Below are positions 30,760 to 37,322 of a stretch of 37,322 nucleotides of DNA, piece by piece. Under the pieces are notes generated by a model. That model saw only the letters and a list, made by a program, of their open reading frames with translations, made no database searches and had not been told where the DNA came from. How positions within the stretch are numbered: the first letter of the stretch is position 1; each line of letters begins with the position of its first letter. Source of the stretch: DASQEH01 sp038239485 (GTDB taxonomy: Bacteria; Actinomycetota; Actinomycetes; Propionibacteriales; Nocardioidaceae); the NCBI GenBank assembly GCA_038239485.1, contig JBBSET010000039.1:1-37322 (forward strand). The letters are read 5' to 3'. Made by a program: the position numbers and the translations under genes.

Positions 30760-31266
30760 ATGAAGAGGCAGTTCACGATTGCCGGCGCGATCGCTTTCGT
30801 CATGATCGCCGCGGTCGTCGCGTGGGGGGCGGGGACGAACTTCCAGACGGGGTTCGAGACGGCATACAGCGTACCCGTCTGGCCCGCCTATACGCCGCCG
30901 GCCACCGGTCCGACGAATCCTCAGGGTCCCCAATGCGGCACCTACCCCGGGTCGGTCTACACCGCGACAACACTGCATCTGGAGACGACCAGCGTGCGTG
31001 CCGGCGCGGCGAACTCAGCGACCGTACGCCTGCAGACCCAGGCCGGCGGCGCCCCCAAGGGGTTCGCGAACCTGACGATCCAGCCCACGGACGGCAGCGG
31101 AGCCAGCCAACAGCTCGTGGCGCGACTCGACAACGGAGTGGCGACCTTCAACCTTCCCCGCGACCTGAAGGCGAGCCACTACACCGTCGAGGCGACCTAT
31201 CTGCCGACGAACTGCTCGCACTGGGCCGCGCCCCAGGTCGGGTCGCAGGGCCTCACTGTCCACTAG
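30760..31266 (+). CDS. Secreted Ig-like-fold protein of the polysaccharide locus, function unknown
   Basis: A 168-residue exported protein. The N-terminus is a signal or anchor helix (MKRQFTIAGAIAFVMIAAVVAWGAG). A Pro-rich stretch (PVWPAYTPPATGPTNPQGPQ) with CGTYPG leads into one beta-sandwich domain (TTLHLETTSVRAGAANSATVRLQTQAGGAPKGFANLTIQP...LVARLDNGVATFNLP...HYTVEATYLPTNCSHW), which follows the bacterial Ig-like repeat pattern. Two Cys may pair. The ATG at 30760 has GGGGA four bases upstream; a GTG at 30733 would precede the signal. It lies 66 bases before the DUF4012 gene on the same strand and probably shares its transcript. It may bind or anchor the polymer, but that is inference from position. 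Confidence 0.7.
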   Translation: MKRQFTIAGAIAFVMIAAVVAWGAGTNFQTGFETAYSVPVWPAYTPPATGPTNPQGPQCGTYPGSVYTATTLHLETTSVRAGAANSATVRLQTQAGGAPKGFANLTIQPTDGSGASQQLVARLDNGVATFNLPRDLKASHYTVEATYLPTNCSHWAAPQVGSQGLTVH

Positions 31267-31332
31267 CAGGCCGTGGTGCCTGAAGCGTGCGGCGTCGAGG
31301 TCGAGCATCCGGATGGGCGGTAAGGGTTGAGC

Positions 31333-33135
31333 GTGTCACATTCGGACCACCACTCCGCCGCGCGTCGGCTGCGCCGGCGCCGGCGCATCATCCGCGAGGT
31401 CATCCGAGGTCTTCTGCTCGCGGGTGCCGCAGTCATCCTCGTCGTCGCGTTCAGCGTCTACCAGGCGATGCAGGCCCGCAATGCGCTGAGGGATGCCAGC
31501 CGCCACTTCAAGGAGCTGACGACGGCCGTCGCCGCGGGTGACTCCACGGGAGCCGCGGACGCCCTCTACGCCGCGCAGAAGTCCACCCTCGCCGCTCAAC
31601 GAGACACCGGCGGCCCCGTGTGGTGGCTCGCCAGCAAGACTCCCTTCATCGGCAACGACGTGACAGCCATCCGTACCGTCGCCGACGTGGTCGACCAGGT
31701 CGCTCAGGGGGTGCTGCCGACCTTGGTCGACGCGAGCACCAGGCTGTCGGCGGGCGGCCTCCAGCCGTCGAACGGCGTCGTCAAGCTGGCCGATATCGAG
31801 CGGCTCGCACCCCTGCTCGCCCGCGCCGACACATCGCTGTCGCAGGACCTGACCACGGTCAGGTCCATCAGTACCGGCTCGTTGATGGCACCTATCGCCC
31901 GGCCGGTCGCCCAGGTCGAGGCGAAGCTGGCCACGGTCAGCGCCGTCACGAGCAGCGCGTCGAAGGCCGCCGACCTGCTGCCGCCGATGCTCGGCGCCGA
32001 CGGGAAGCGAACGTACCTGGTGCTCTTCCAGAACAACGCAGAGATCAGGGCGACTGGAGGAATTCCTGGCGCTGTGGCGACGATCACGGCGAACCACGGG
32101 GTCGTCACGCTGGGCCGACAGGGTACAGCCGGGGCTCTCGGCCACTACACGCGCAACATCTTGCCGCTCACCCACAACGAGAAGGCGCTGTTCAGCACCA
32201 AGCTCGGTGTCTTCGCGGCGGACATCAACTTCACCCCGAACTTCCCCCGGACCGCCCAGCTGGCGCAGGCGATGTGGCGGCGGGCGACCGGGCAGACCGT
32301 CGACGGCGTGCTCTCGACAGACCCGGTGGCCTTGTCCTACCTCCTCGGCGGCACGGGTCCTATCGCTCTGGGTGACAAGCAGAACCTGACAGCCGGCAAT
32401 GCGGTCCAGCTGCTTCTGAGCCAGATCTACCTGGACCAGCCCAACACCAGCAAGCAGAACACGTACTTCGCCGATGCCGCCCGAAGGGTCTTCGAGGGCG
32501 TGGTGTCCGGCCAGGGCGACCCGGCCGCCGTCTTCTCGGGTCTGCGCCGAGCCGCCGGGGACCACCGCATCCTTATCTGGTCCGACCACCGCCGTGAGGA
32601 GGCGGTCATGCGACCAACGGCGGTCTCCGGCGCCCTGCCAGCCGCGGTCACCCCGTCACCCCAGATCGGCGTCTACCTGAACGACGGCACCGGAGCAAAG
32701 ATGGACTACTACCTCGGCTATCACGTCGCGGTCGACTCGACATCTTGTGCGATGAACGGCGTCCAGAGCCTGGCCGTGACGGTCACGATGTCGTCGAAGG
32801 CGCCGGCCGACGCGGCGACGCTGCCAGTCTCGGTGATCGGACCCGGGCTCGGGGCCAAGCCTGGCTCGATCCGCACCAACGTCTTGCTCTACGCGCCGAC
32901 CGGAGGCCGGATCGAACACCCGATGATCAACGGCAAGACCTTGATCTCCGCACCGATGGTGCAGGACGGTCGCCCGGTGGCCGCTCAGACCATCGACCTG
33001 GCGCCCGGACAGTCGGACACCTTGACGTTCGACGTCACAAGCGGCCTCGAGCAGGCGGCCACCGCTGACGTGAGTGTCACCCCTGGCCTACCCGGCAGCG
33101 GGATCAGCTCGGTATCGCCGACCAGCTGTCGGTAA
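31333..33135 (+). CDS. DUF4012 membrane-anchored extracellular protein
   Basis: A 600-residue protein with a basic N-terminus (RRLRRRRRIIREVIRG), one membrane helix (LLLAGAAVILVVAFSVYQAM) and a large outer part. Family landmarks are PVWWLASKTPFIGNDVTAIRTVADV, the DUF4012 core KRTYLVLFQNNAEIRATGGIPGAVATITANHG, and GVLSTDPVALSYLLGGTGPIALGDKQNLTAGNAVQLLLSQIY. DUF4012 proteins are recurrent in actinobacterial exopolysaccharide clusters. Their role is unknown, though the RATGG and DP motifs hint at LytR-CpsA-Psr-like handling of lipid-linked glycans, a comparison I cannot test here. The GTG at 31333 has AAGGG six bases upstream; a TTG at 31327 is less likely. It ends 8 bases from the convergent phosphatase gene. 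Confidence 0.9.
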   Translation: MSHSDHHSAARRLRRRRRIIREVIRGLLLAGAAVILVVAFSVYQAMQARNALRDASRHFKELTTAVAAGDSTGAADALYAAQKSTLAAQRDTGGPVWWLASKTPFIGNDVTAIRTVADVVDQVAQGVLPTLVDASTRLSAGGLQPSNGVVKLADIERLAPLLARADTSLSQDLTTVRSISTGSLMAPIARPVAQVEAKLATVSAVTSSASKAADLLPPMLGADGKRTYLVLFQNNAEIRATGGIPGAVATITANHGVVTLGRQGTAGALGHYTRNILPLTHNEKALFSTKLGVFAADINFTPNFPRTAQLAQAMWRRATGQTVDGVLSTDPVALSYLLGGTGPIALGDKQNLTAGNAVQLLLSQIYLDQPNTSKQNTYFADAARRVFEGVVSGQGDPAAVFSGLRRAAGDHRILIWSDHRREEAVMRPTAVSGALPAAVTPSPQIGVYLNDGTGAKMDYYLGYHVAVDSTSCAMNGVQSLAVTVTMSSKAPADAATLPVSVIGPGLGAKPGSIRTNVLLYAPTGGRIEHPMINGKTLISAPMVQDGRPVAAQTIDLAPGQSDTLTFDVTSGLEQAATADVSVTPGLPGSGISSVSPTSCR

Positions 33136-33143
33136 GGCGCGCC

Positions 33144-33755
33144 TCAGTCGGTCGGCGGCGCGAGGCCGACTGCAATGCTGCGGCAGGCGGCCAGGATCCG
33201 CTCGGCTGTCAGTCGGTGTGCGGCCGCCGGCCGGCCGTACGGGTCCTCGACGTCGTAGTTCTCGATCCGCGCGGCGCCGCGATGGGCGGCAGCGAGCTGG
33301 ACCGTCTTCGCCGGGTCACCAGCGCCGGCGCTCAGGGCGTCCACCGTCGAGACCAAGTTGGCGAGCTCCAGCAGGGTGAAAGTTCGGTGGAGGGCGTGGG
33401 GCACCTCCTCCAGCACCATCCGACGGTGGTCGCTCGTGGCCGTGAGGATGAGATCGGTCTGCTCGCCGAGCTTGGCTGTGAACGAGCGAGCACGAAAGCC
33501 GCTGGGGTCGCCGCCGAGGCGACGCAGCTCGGCGGCCGCGGGAGGGTCCATCTCGGCGCCGTCCAAGGCACGTACGCCAGCGCTGCTCACCTCGAAGCGC
33601 GGGTGGTCCGTCACCGCTCGGTCTGGCGCGAGGAGTCCACGCAGCAGGTGCTCCGCCATCGGCGATCGACAGATGTTGGCCGTGCACACCACCACGATCT
33701 CGAATCGCCGGGGGTGATCGTCAGCGTCGGAACCGTCCGCAGCTGCGCTGGTCAT
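33144..33755 (-). CDS. Low-molecular-weight protein tyrosine phosphatase
   Basis: A 203-residue LMW-PTP. The P-loop CTANICRSPMAEHLL (CX5R, nucleophile Cys24) stands after the first strand. The family's FEVSSAGVRALDGAEMDPPA and FRARSFTAKL blocks follow, then the acid loop ENYDVEDPYGRP with the general-acid Asp before Pro. Such enzymes (Wzb, PtpA, YwqE-analogues) remove phosphate from the BY-kinase tyrosine tail. It closes the polysaccharide locus on the right and converges on the DUF4012 gene. The ATG at 33755 is chosen because the upstream 36 residues lack sense and overlap the next gene's promoter. Cytoplasmic. Confidence 0.92.
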   Translation of the reverse strand: MTSAAADGSDADDHPRRFEIVVVCTANICRSPMAEHLLRGLLAPDRAVTDHPRFEVSSAGVRALDGAEMDPPAAAELRRLGGDPSGFRARSFTAKLGEQTDLILTATSDHRRMVLEEVPHALHRTFTLLELANLVSTVDALSAGAGDPAKTVQLAAAHRGAARIENYDVEDPYGRPAAAHRLTAERILAACRSIAVGLAPPTD

Positions 33756-33791
33756 GTGTCCAGTGTGCTCCGTCTCTCGCACCAAAACCGT

Positions 33792-33807
33792 TGGTACGCC
33801 GGTACCA
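33792..33807. promoter_or_regulatory. Inverted repeat between divergent phosphatase and GNAT genes
   Basis: TGGTAC-GCCG-GTACCA, 6-bp arms with a 4-bp centre, in the gap between starts at 33755 (minus) and 33829 (plus). It could be an operator for either gene. Confidence 0.35.
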
Positions 33808-33828
33808 GGCACTGACATGCTCCTCGCC

Positions 33829-34644
33829 ATGACCGACCACGCGCTCATCGACCGACTCGACACTTACTACGACGCCGTGCCGCGCCTGCGTGCCGATACC
33901 GAGGAGATAGGGCCGTTCACGCTCTTCGTAGCCAGGTCGGGTTGGCCCTACTACGCGCGGCCGGCCAGACGGCAGACCACGCCGGTGACCGTCGCCGACG
34001 TCGAGCTGGTGCTTGCACGGCAACGCGAGCTGGCCGTGCCGCAGTCGATCGAGTGGGTGGGTGAGGCGGCGCCGGACCTGGCCGCCACCGTCGAGGCGGC
34101 CGGCGTGAGGGTCGAGCAGTGCCCGCTCCTCGTGCTGGACGGTGCGCCGCGTGGCAACGCCGCTCACGCGCGGATCCTCAGCAGCGACGAGCGTGACGTT
34201 CTCGTCGCCTCCCGCGCGGCGGTGTCTGCCGCCTTCTCGGCCGGGGGCACCGCCGTCGGGGACGAGGGCACCGAGTCGCGCGACGCGAGCCTCGACTCCC
34301 CCTTCGCCGCCATCACCGAGAGCGTCGTGGCGCGGATCGACGCCGGTGAGCTGACGACGGCCGCAGCCTTCGCGCCCGACGCAGGCCCGGTCGGCGGAGG
34401 CAGCTACTCGCCGGTCGCCGGCGTGGCGGAGATCGCCGGCGTGGGGGTGCTGCCTGCGTACCGCCGGCGCGGTCTGGCTGCCCAGGTCACCTACCTGCTG
34501 GCGGCCGACGCGCTCGCCCGTGGTGCGACGACGGTGTTCTGCTCAGCCCAGTCCGACGATGTTGCCAGGGTCTACGAGGGCGTCGGCTTCGTCCGGGTCG
34601 GCACTGCGTGCATCGCATCGGCCGACGGCGACCACGCCGGTTGA
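33829..34644 (+). CDS. GNAT-family N-acetyltransferase
   Basis: A 271-residue protein with the acetyltransferase domain in the C-terminal half: VAEIAGVGVLPAYRRRGLAAQVTYLLAADAL carries the acetyl-CoA RRRGLA loop, followed by TTVFCSAQSDDVARVYEGVGFVRVGTACIA. The N-terminal half (FTLFVARSGWPYYARPA, IEWVGEAAPDLAATVEAAGV) resembles the leading domain of actinobacterial two-part GNAT proteins. The start is uncertain: ATGs at 33817 and 33829 are both possible, and the one at 33829 begins MTDHALIDRLDTYYD. It is outside the polysaccharide operon and convergent with the 75-aa gene, so it is probably unrelated to the glycan. Substrate unknown. Confidence 0.85.
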   Translation: MTDHALIDRLDTYYDAVPRLRADTEEIGPFTLFVARSGWPYYARPARRQTTPVTVADVELVLARQRELAVPQSIEWVGEAAPDLAATVEAAGVRVEQCPLLVLDGAPRGNAAHARILSSDERDVLVASRAAVSAAFSAGGTAVGDEGTESRDASLDSPFAAITESVVARIDAGELTTAAAFAPDAGPVGGGSYSPVAGVAEIAGVGVLPAYRRRGLAAQVTYLLAADALARGATTVFCSAQSDDVARVYEGVGFVRVGTACIASADGDHAG

Positions 34645-34676
34645 GCAGCTGCGACTCGGGGGACGCGTGCGGGTCG

Positions 34677-34904
34677 TCACTCCATTTCGATGGTCACCGG
34701 GTCGCCGCGTCGTAGCCTCTCGAGGACACCCCGGCACCAGTTGTTGTCCGCCCGGATGCCGTTGCGCGCCAGCTTGCGGTTCAGCGTGTGGGCCGCGGCA
34801 TCGAGGTCATCACGCTCGGTGCCGCGGACCACGGCGGCGATCAGGCTGGTGATGCCCGCGCCGAGCTCTTCGCGGACATCGAGTAGGACAGGACTGCTGT
34901 ACAT
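34677..34904 (-). CDS. Conserved hypothetical protein, 75 residues
   Basis: A small soluble helical protein starting MYSSPVLLDVREELGAGITS, with TERDDLDAAAHTLNRKLARNGIRADNNWCRGVLERLRRG as its core and a TIEME end. The Cys after NNW is the only one. The ATG at 34904 has GGGAG six bases upstream; the frame stays open to 35207 but the earlier residues are noise. It lies downstream of leuA on the same strand, with a candidate terminator between. Family and function not recognised. Confidence 0.75.
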   Translation of the reverse strand: MYSSPVLLDVREELGAGITSLIAAVVRGTERDDLDAAAHTLNRKLARNGIRADNNWCRGVLERLRRGDPVTIEME

Positions 34905-35064
34905 GGAAGGCTCCCAACGACTCAGGCGCAGCCGGCGGACCGGCACCGGCTGCTCAAGCAGGTATGTAGGTGGAGAATAGCCCTCTAAACTACGCAACGT
35001 GGTCAAACAGGCACATAAAGTTCGCACTGGCTCTCGAGGCAACCCGTTCATCGTGTTGAGCACG

Positions 35065-35078
35065 ACCGACTGGTCGGT
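35065..35078 (-). terminator. Candidate terminator after leuA
   Basis: ACCGAC (35065-35070) and GTCGGT (35073-35078) are complementary and begin 12 bases after the leuA stop on the minus strand. The hairpin is small, with no U-run. Confidence 0.35.
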
Positions 35079-35089
35079 GCGGGGTCGGG

Positions 35090-36820
35090 TTAGGCGTTGC
35101 ATTCTCGCGGGGACCGGTTGACCGCGGAGATGACGGCCTTGAGAGAGGCCGTCACGATATTGGGATCGAAGCCGACCCCCCACCGGAGCTCCTCGCCGAC
35201 GGCGCATTCGACGTAGGCCACGGCGATCGCGTCCCCACCCGACGACAGGGCGTGTTCGGCATAGTCGAGGACCCGGACGTCGAAGCCGATCCCACCGATC
35301 GCCGACACGAAGGCGGCGATGGGCCCGTTGCCGACACCTTCCAGCGTGTGCCGCTCGCCGTCGACGTAGACGTTCACCATGAGGGCGTCCCGCTCGCCGG
35401 CTGCTGACGAGGTGTGGACGGAGTTCAGCTCGAGCGGCGTACGCCGGTTCAGGTACTCCGCCTGGAAGGCCGCCCAGATCTCGTCGCCGGAGATCTCACC
35501 GCCCTCGGTGTCGGTGAGCTCCTGGACCACGCGGCTGAACTCGATCTGGAGTCGGCGAGGCAGCTCGAGCTTGTGCTCAGCCTTCAGGATGTAGGCCACC
35601 CCGCCCTTGCCGGACTGCGAGTTGACCCGGATCACAGCTTCGTACGATCGGCCGACGTCCTTGGGGTCGATCGGCAGGTACGGCACCTCCCAGACGGCCT
35701 CGCAGACGGGAATGCGGTCGGCGTCGGCCTGGCGCTCGAGTGCCTCGAGCCCCTTCTTGATGGCGTCCTGGTGGGAGCCGGAGAAGGCGGTGTAGACCAG
35801 GTCTCCACCGTACGGGTGGCGCTCGTTGACGGGGAGCTGGTTGCAGTGCTCGACGGTGCGGCGGACCTCGTCGATGTGGGAGAGGTCGATCATCGGGTCG
35901 ACTCCCTGGCTGAACAGGTTCAGTCCCAAGGTGACCAGGCAGACGTTGCCGGTCCGCTCGCCGTTGCCGAACAGGCAGCCCTCGATCCGGTCCGCGCCGG
36001 CCAGGTACCCGAGCTCGGCCGCGGCGACAGCGGTGCCCCGGTCGTTGTGCGGGTGCAGCGACAAGACGACCGAGTCGCGGTAGGCGAGGTTGCGGTGCAT
36101 CCACTCGATGGAGTCGGCGTAGACGTTCGGCGTGGCCATCTCGACGGTGGCCGGCAGGTTGACGATCGCCGGGTGGTCGGGCGTCGGCCGCCAGACGTCG
36201 TTGACGGCGTTGCAGACGTCGACCGAGAACTCGAGCTCTGTCCCGGTGTAGGACTCCGGTGAGTACTCGAAGGAGATGTCGGTATCGCCGATGTCCTCAG
36301 CCAGCTTCTGGCAGATCTGGGCACCGCGGACGGCGATGTCGCGGATGCCGTCGCGGTCCAGGCCGAAGACGACCCGGCGCTGCAGCGTCGACGTCGAGTT
36401 GTAGAGGTGGACGATCGCCTGCCGGGAGCTGCGGACCGCGTCGAAGGTGCGCTCGATCAGCTCCTCGCGGGCCTGGGTCAGGACCTGGATCGTGACGTCG
36501 TCAGGGATGACGCCGTCGTCGATGATCCGCCGGACGAAGTCGAAGTCTGTCTGGCTGGCCGCCGGGAACCCGACCTCGATCTCCTTGTATCCCATTGCGA
36601 CGAGCAGCTGGAACATCCGGCGTTTGCGGTCGGGTCCCATCGGGTCGATCAGGGCCTGGTTGCCGTCGCGCAGGTCGACGGCGCACCAACGGGGTGCTCG
36701 TGTGATGGTCTTGGTCGGCCAGGTCCGGTCGGAGAGGTCGATCGGGGTGAAAGGGCGGTAGCGCTCGAACGGCATACCGCTGGGCTGTTGCGGATGGAAG
36801 GCCATGGGGGCTGCTTTCAC
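35090..36820 (-). CDS. leuA: 2-isopropylmalate synthase
   Basis: The first committed enzyme of leucine biosynthesis, 576 residues: condenses acetyl-CoA with 2-oxoisovalerate to 2-isopropylmalate. The HMGL-like TIM barrel shows WCAVDLRDGNQALIDPM, KEIEVGFPAASQTDFDFVR, the metal-binding His pair in VVLSLHPHNDRGTAVAAAELGYLAGADRIEGCLFGNGERTGN and YSPESYTGTELEFSVDVC. The C-terminal LeuA dimer/allosteric domain (leucine feedback) has HTLEGVGNGPIAAFVSAI and YVECAVGEE. Length and motifs match the long actinobacterial/mycobacterial form. The start is a GTG at 36820; an ATG at 36805 is also possible. Upstream lies a Leu-rich leader peptide and hairpin (listed separately), so expression is probably controlled by leucyl-tRNA supply. 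Confidence 0.98.
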   Translation of the reverse strand: MKAAPMAFHPQQPSGMPFERYRPFTPIDLSDRTWPTKTITRAPRWCAVDLRDGNQALIDPMGPDRKRRMFQLLVAMGYKEIEVGFPAASQTDFDFVRRIIDDGVIPDDVTIQVLTQAREELIERTFDAVRSSRQAIVHLYNSTSTLQRRVVFGLDRDGIRDIAVRGAQICQKLAEDIGDTDISFEYSPESYTGTELEFSVDVCNAVNDVWRPTPDHPAIVNLPATVEMATPNVYADSIEWMHRNLAYRDSVVLSLHPHNDRGTAVAAAELGYLAGADRIEGCLFGNGERTGNVCLVTLGLNLFSQGVDPMIDLSHIDEVRRTVEHCNQLPVNERHPYGGDLVYTAFSGSHQDAIKKGLEALERQADADRIPVCEAVWEVPYLPIDPKDVGRSYEAVIRVNSQSGKGGVAYILKAEHKLELPRRLQIEFSRVVQELTDTEGGEISGDEIWAAFQAEYLNRRTPLELNSVHTSSAAGERDALMVNVYVDGERHTLEGVGNGPIAAFVSAIGGIGFDVRVLDYAEHALSSGGDAIAVAYVECAVGEELRWGVGFDPNIVTASLKAVISAVNRSPRECNA

Positions 36821-36851
36821 GATGCTGGGGACGAATGGGGCGTCATGTCAC

Positions 36852-36905
36852 CGGAGCAGCACCAACTCCGCGACGAGGGGTCCGGCTCAGCGAACCTCGC
36901 CGCGG
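36852..36905 (-). promoter_or_regulatory. leuA attenuator: alternative hairpins
   Basis: On the minus-strand transcript, CCGCGGCGAGG (36905-36895) pairs with CCTCGTCGCGG (36878-36868) in an 11-bp stem with one G-U pair and a 16-base loop. The loop contains the leader peptide's stop codon. A second, weaker hairpin CGGAG (36870-36866)/CTCCG (36856-36852) shares three bases with the first, so the two compete. A ribosome stalled at the Leu codons (36919-36911) would cover the first stem's 5' arm. No U-tract is seen, so whether control acts on transcription or on translation of leuA is open. Confidence 0.7.
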
Positions 36906-36940
36906 CGGATAAGAAGGAGTCCGCGCACGTCAACCAGCAT
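36887..36940 (-). CDS. leuL: leuA leader peptide (17 residues)
   Basis: ATG at 36940 opens MLVDVRGLLLIRRGEVR, stop TGA at 36889-36887. It holds four Leu, three Val and one Ile, with three Leu in a row encoded CTC CTT CTT. CTT is a rare codon in DNA of this composition, which makes the ribosome sensitive to charged tRNA-Leu. The Leu run ends just before the 5' arm of the 11-bp hairpin, the arrangement expected for ribosome-mediated attenuation. It is followed by leuA 67 bases later. The symbol leuL is used by analogy with other leader peptides. Confidence 0.8.
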   Translation of the reverse strand: MLVDVRGLLLIRRGEVR

Positions 36941-37007
36941 GGTCCGATCAGGCTAACACGCTCGTGGCTGCCGGGTGCCGGTCGGCGACTCACCTACAGT
37001 GGGCCAG

Positions 37008-37322
37008 ATGTCCGTACAGCACGTGCTCCTTCCGCCAGGGCGCGACGGGGCGTATCGGCCGGCCGGCCGGGGTCACCGGCGCCTGACCGGGTTGGGGGTC
37101 GCGGTCGCCGCGGCACTGATCCTGACCGGCTGTGGGGGCTCGTCAACCCCCAACGCGTCGTCGACATCGAGCACGGACAGTGCGACGGTCACCGATCCCA
37201 CCGGGTCGACCGGTACGAGCGCCACCACACCCACGACCGCACCGGCCAAGCCACCCCCACCGGCGCCGCGCACAGCTCAGTGCCGGGAGCTCAGCTATGC
37301 GAACACCTTGGTGTTCACCAAC
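37008..37322 (+). CDS. Lipoprotein, cut by the window end
   Basis: From ATG at 37008 a frame stays open to the window edge (105 codons). A basic start (GHRRLTGLG) leads into VAVAAALILTGC, a signal with lipobox LTGC, so the protein is probably lipid-anchored outside the cell. A long Ser/Thr/Pro linker follows, ending PAKPPPPAPRTAQCRELSYANTLVFTN. The CRELSYAN start of the folded part resembles the septum-formation-type extracellular domain of actinobacteria, a tentative match. It is divergent from leuA. Confidence 0.7.
   Translation, partial: MSVQHVLLPPGRDGAYRPAGRGHRRLTGLGVAVAAALILTGCGGSSTPNASSTSSTDSATVTDPTGSTGTSATTPTTAPAKPPPPAPRTAQCRELSYANTLVFTN

Noticed and set aside
35414..36262. A 282-codon plus-strand open frame antisense to leuA
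   Set aside because: It is a shadow of leuA; the sequence is Val/Asp/Gly-rich with no motif.
1..37322. CRISPR array, rRNA genes, IS elements or transposases
   Set aside because: No regularly spaced repeats, no rRNA-like sequence and no transposase motifs or terminal repeats were seen.

Overview
The window is a high-GC actinobacterial chromosome segment. The evidence is strong GC3 bias, many GTG starts, a conserved actinobacterial run of housekeeping genes (dnaG, dgt, dusB, glyS, uppS, recO, leuA), actinobacterium-typical small proteins and DUF4012, and an encoded CCA on the tRNA. The genus cannot be fixed from sequence alone. A member of Propionibacteriales (Nocardioides-like) is a reasonable guess, no more.

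Region 1 (1-4835) is sparse accessory DNA next to a tRNA-Asn gene. It holds a small Cys-containing protein, a gene broken by an apparent frameshift, a two-gene operon (membrane protein plus winged-helix regulator) behind a striking twin-operator, probably leaderless promoter, an APH-type phosphotransferase, and an excisionase-like gene with no integrase facing the 3' end of the tRNA. It reads like the worn remains of an element inserted at the tRNA.

Region 2 (4835-17778) is core housekeeping DNA, nearly all on the minus strand: tRNA-Asn, a conserved hypothetical, dnaG, dgt, a 44-aa basic protein, dusB coupled to a lipoprotein, glyS, an ABM-domain protein, two bacterial PH-domain membrane proteins, uppS and recO. 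It is interrupted by an AT-rich, dyad-rich control region in front of a secreted HExxHxxGxxH metalloprotease.

Region 3 (17860-33755) is an exopolysaccharide locus lying between recO and leuA. It holds a Wzx-like flippase, a Wzy-like polymerase, two different sulfotransferases, a PglC/EpsL-size phosphoglycosyl transferase, a DegT-type sugar aminotransferase, a GNAT acetyltransferase, a GT4 glycosyltransferase and a membrane-bound FlaA1/WbpM-type 4,6-dehydratase. Divergent from these is a Wzz/BY-kinase; then come an aldo/keto reductase, a secreted protein, a DUF4012 protein and a low-molecular-weight tyrosine phosphatase. The eight minus-strand genes are mostly joined by ATGA overlaps. Dehydratase + aminotransferase + acetyltransferase + small PGT is the toolkit that makes a bacillosamine-like sugar (2,4-diacetamido-2,4,6-trideoxyhexose) and loads it onto undecaprenyl phosphate. 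With one further glycosyltransferase and two sulfotransferases, the inferred product is a simple, sulfated, diamino-sugar polymer regulated by tyrosine phosphorylation.

Region 4 (33829-37322) holds a GNAT protein, a 75-aa conserved hypothetical, and leuA. leuA is preceded by an unannotated 17-aa Leu-rich leader peptide (with rare CTT codons) and an 11-bp hairpin, a textbook amino-acid attenuator layout. The window ends inside a divergent lipoprotein gene.
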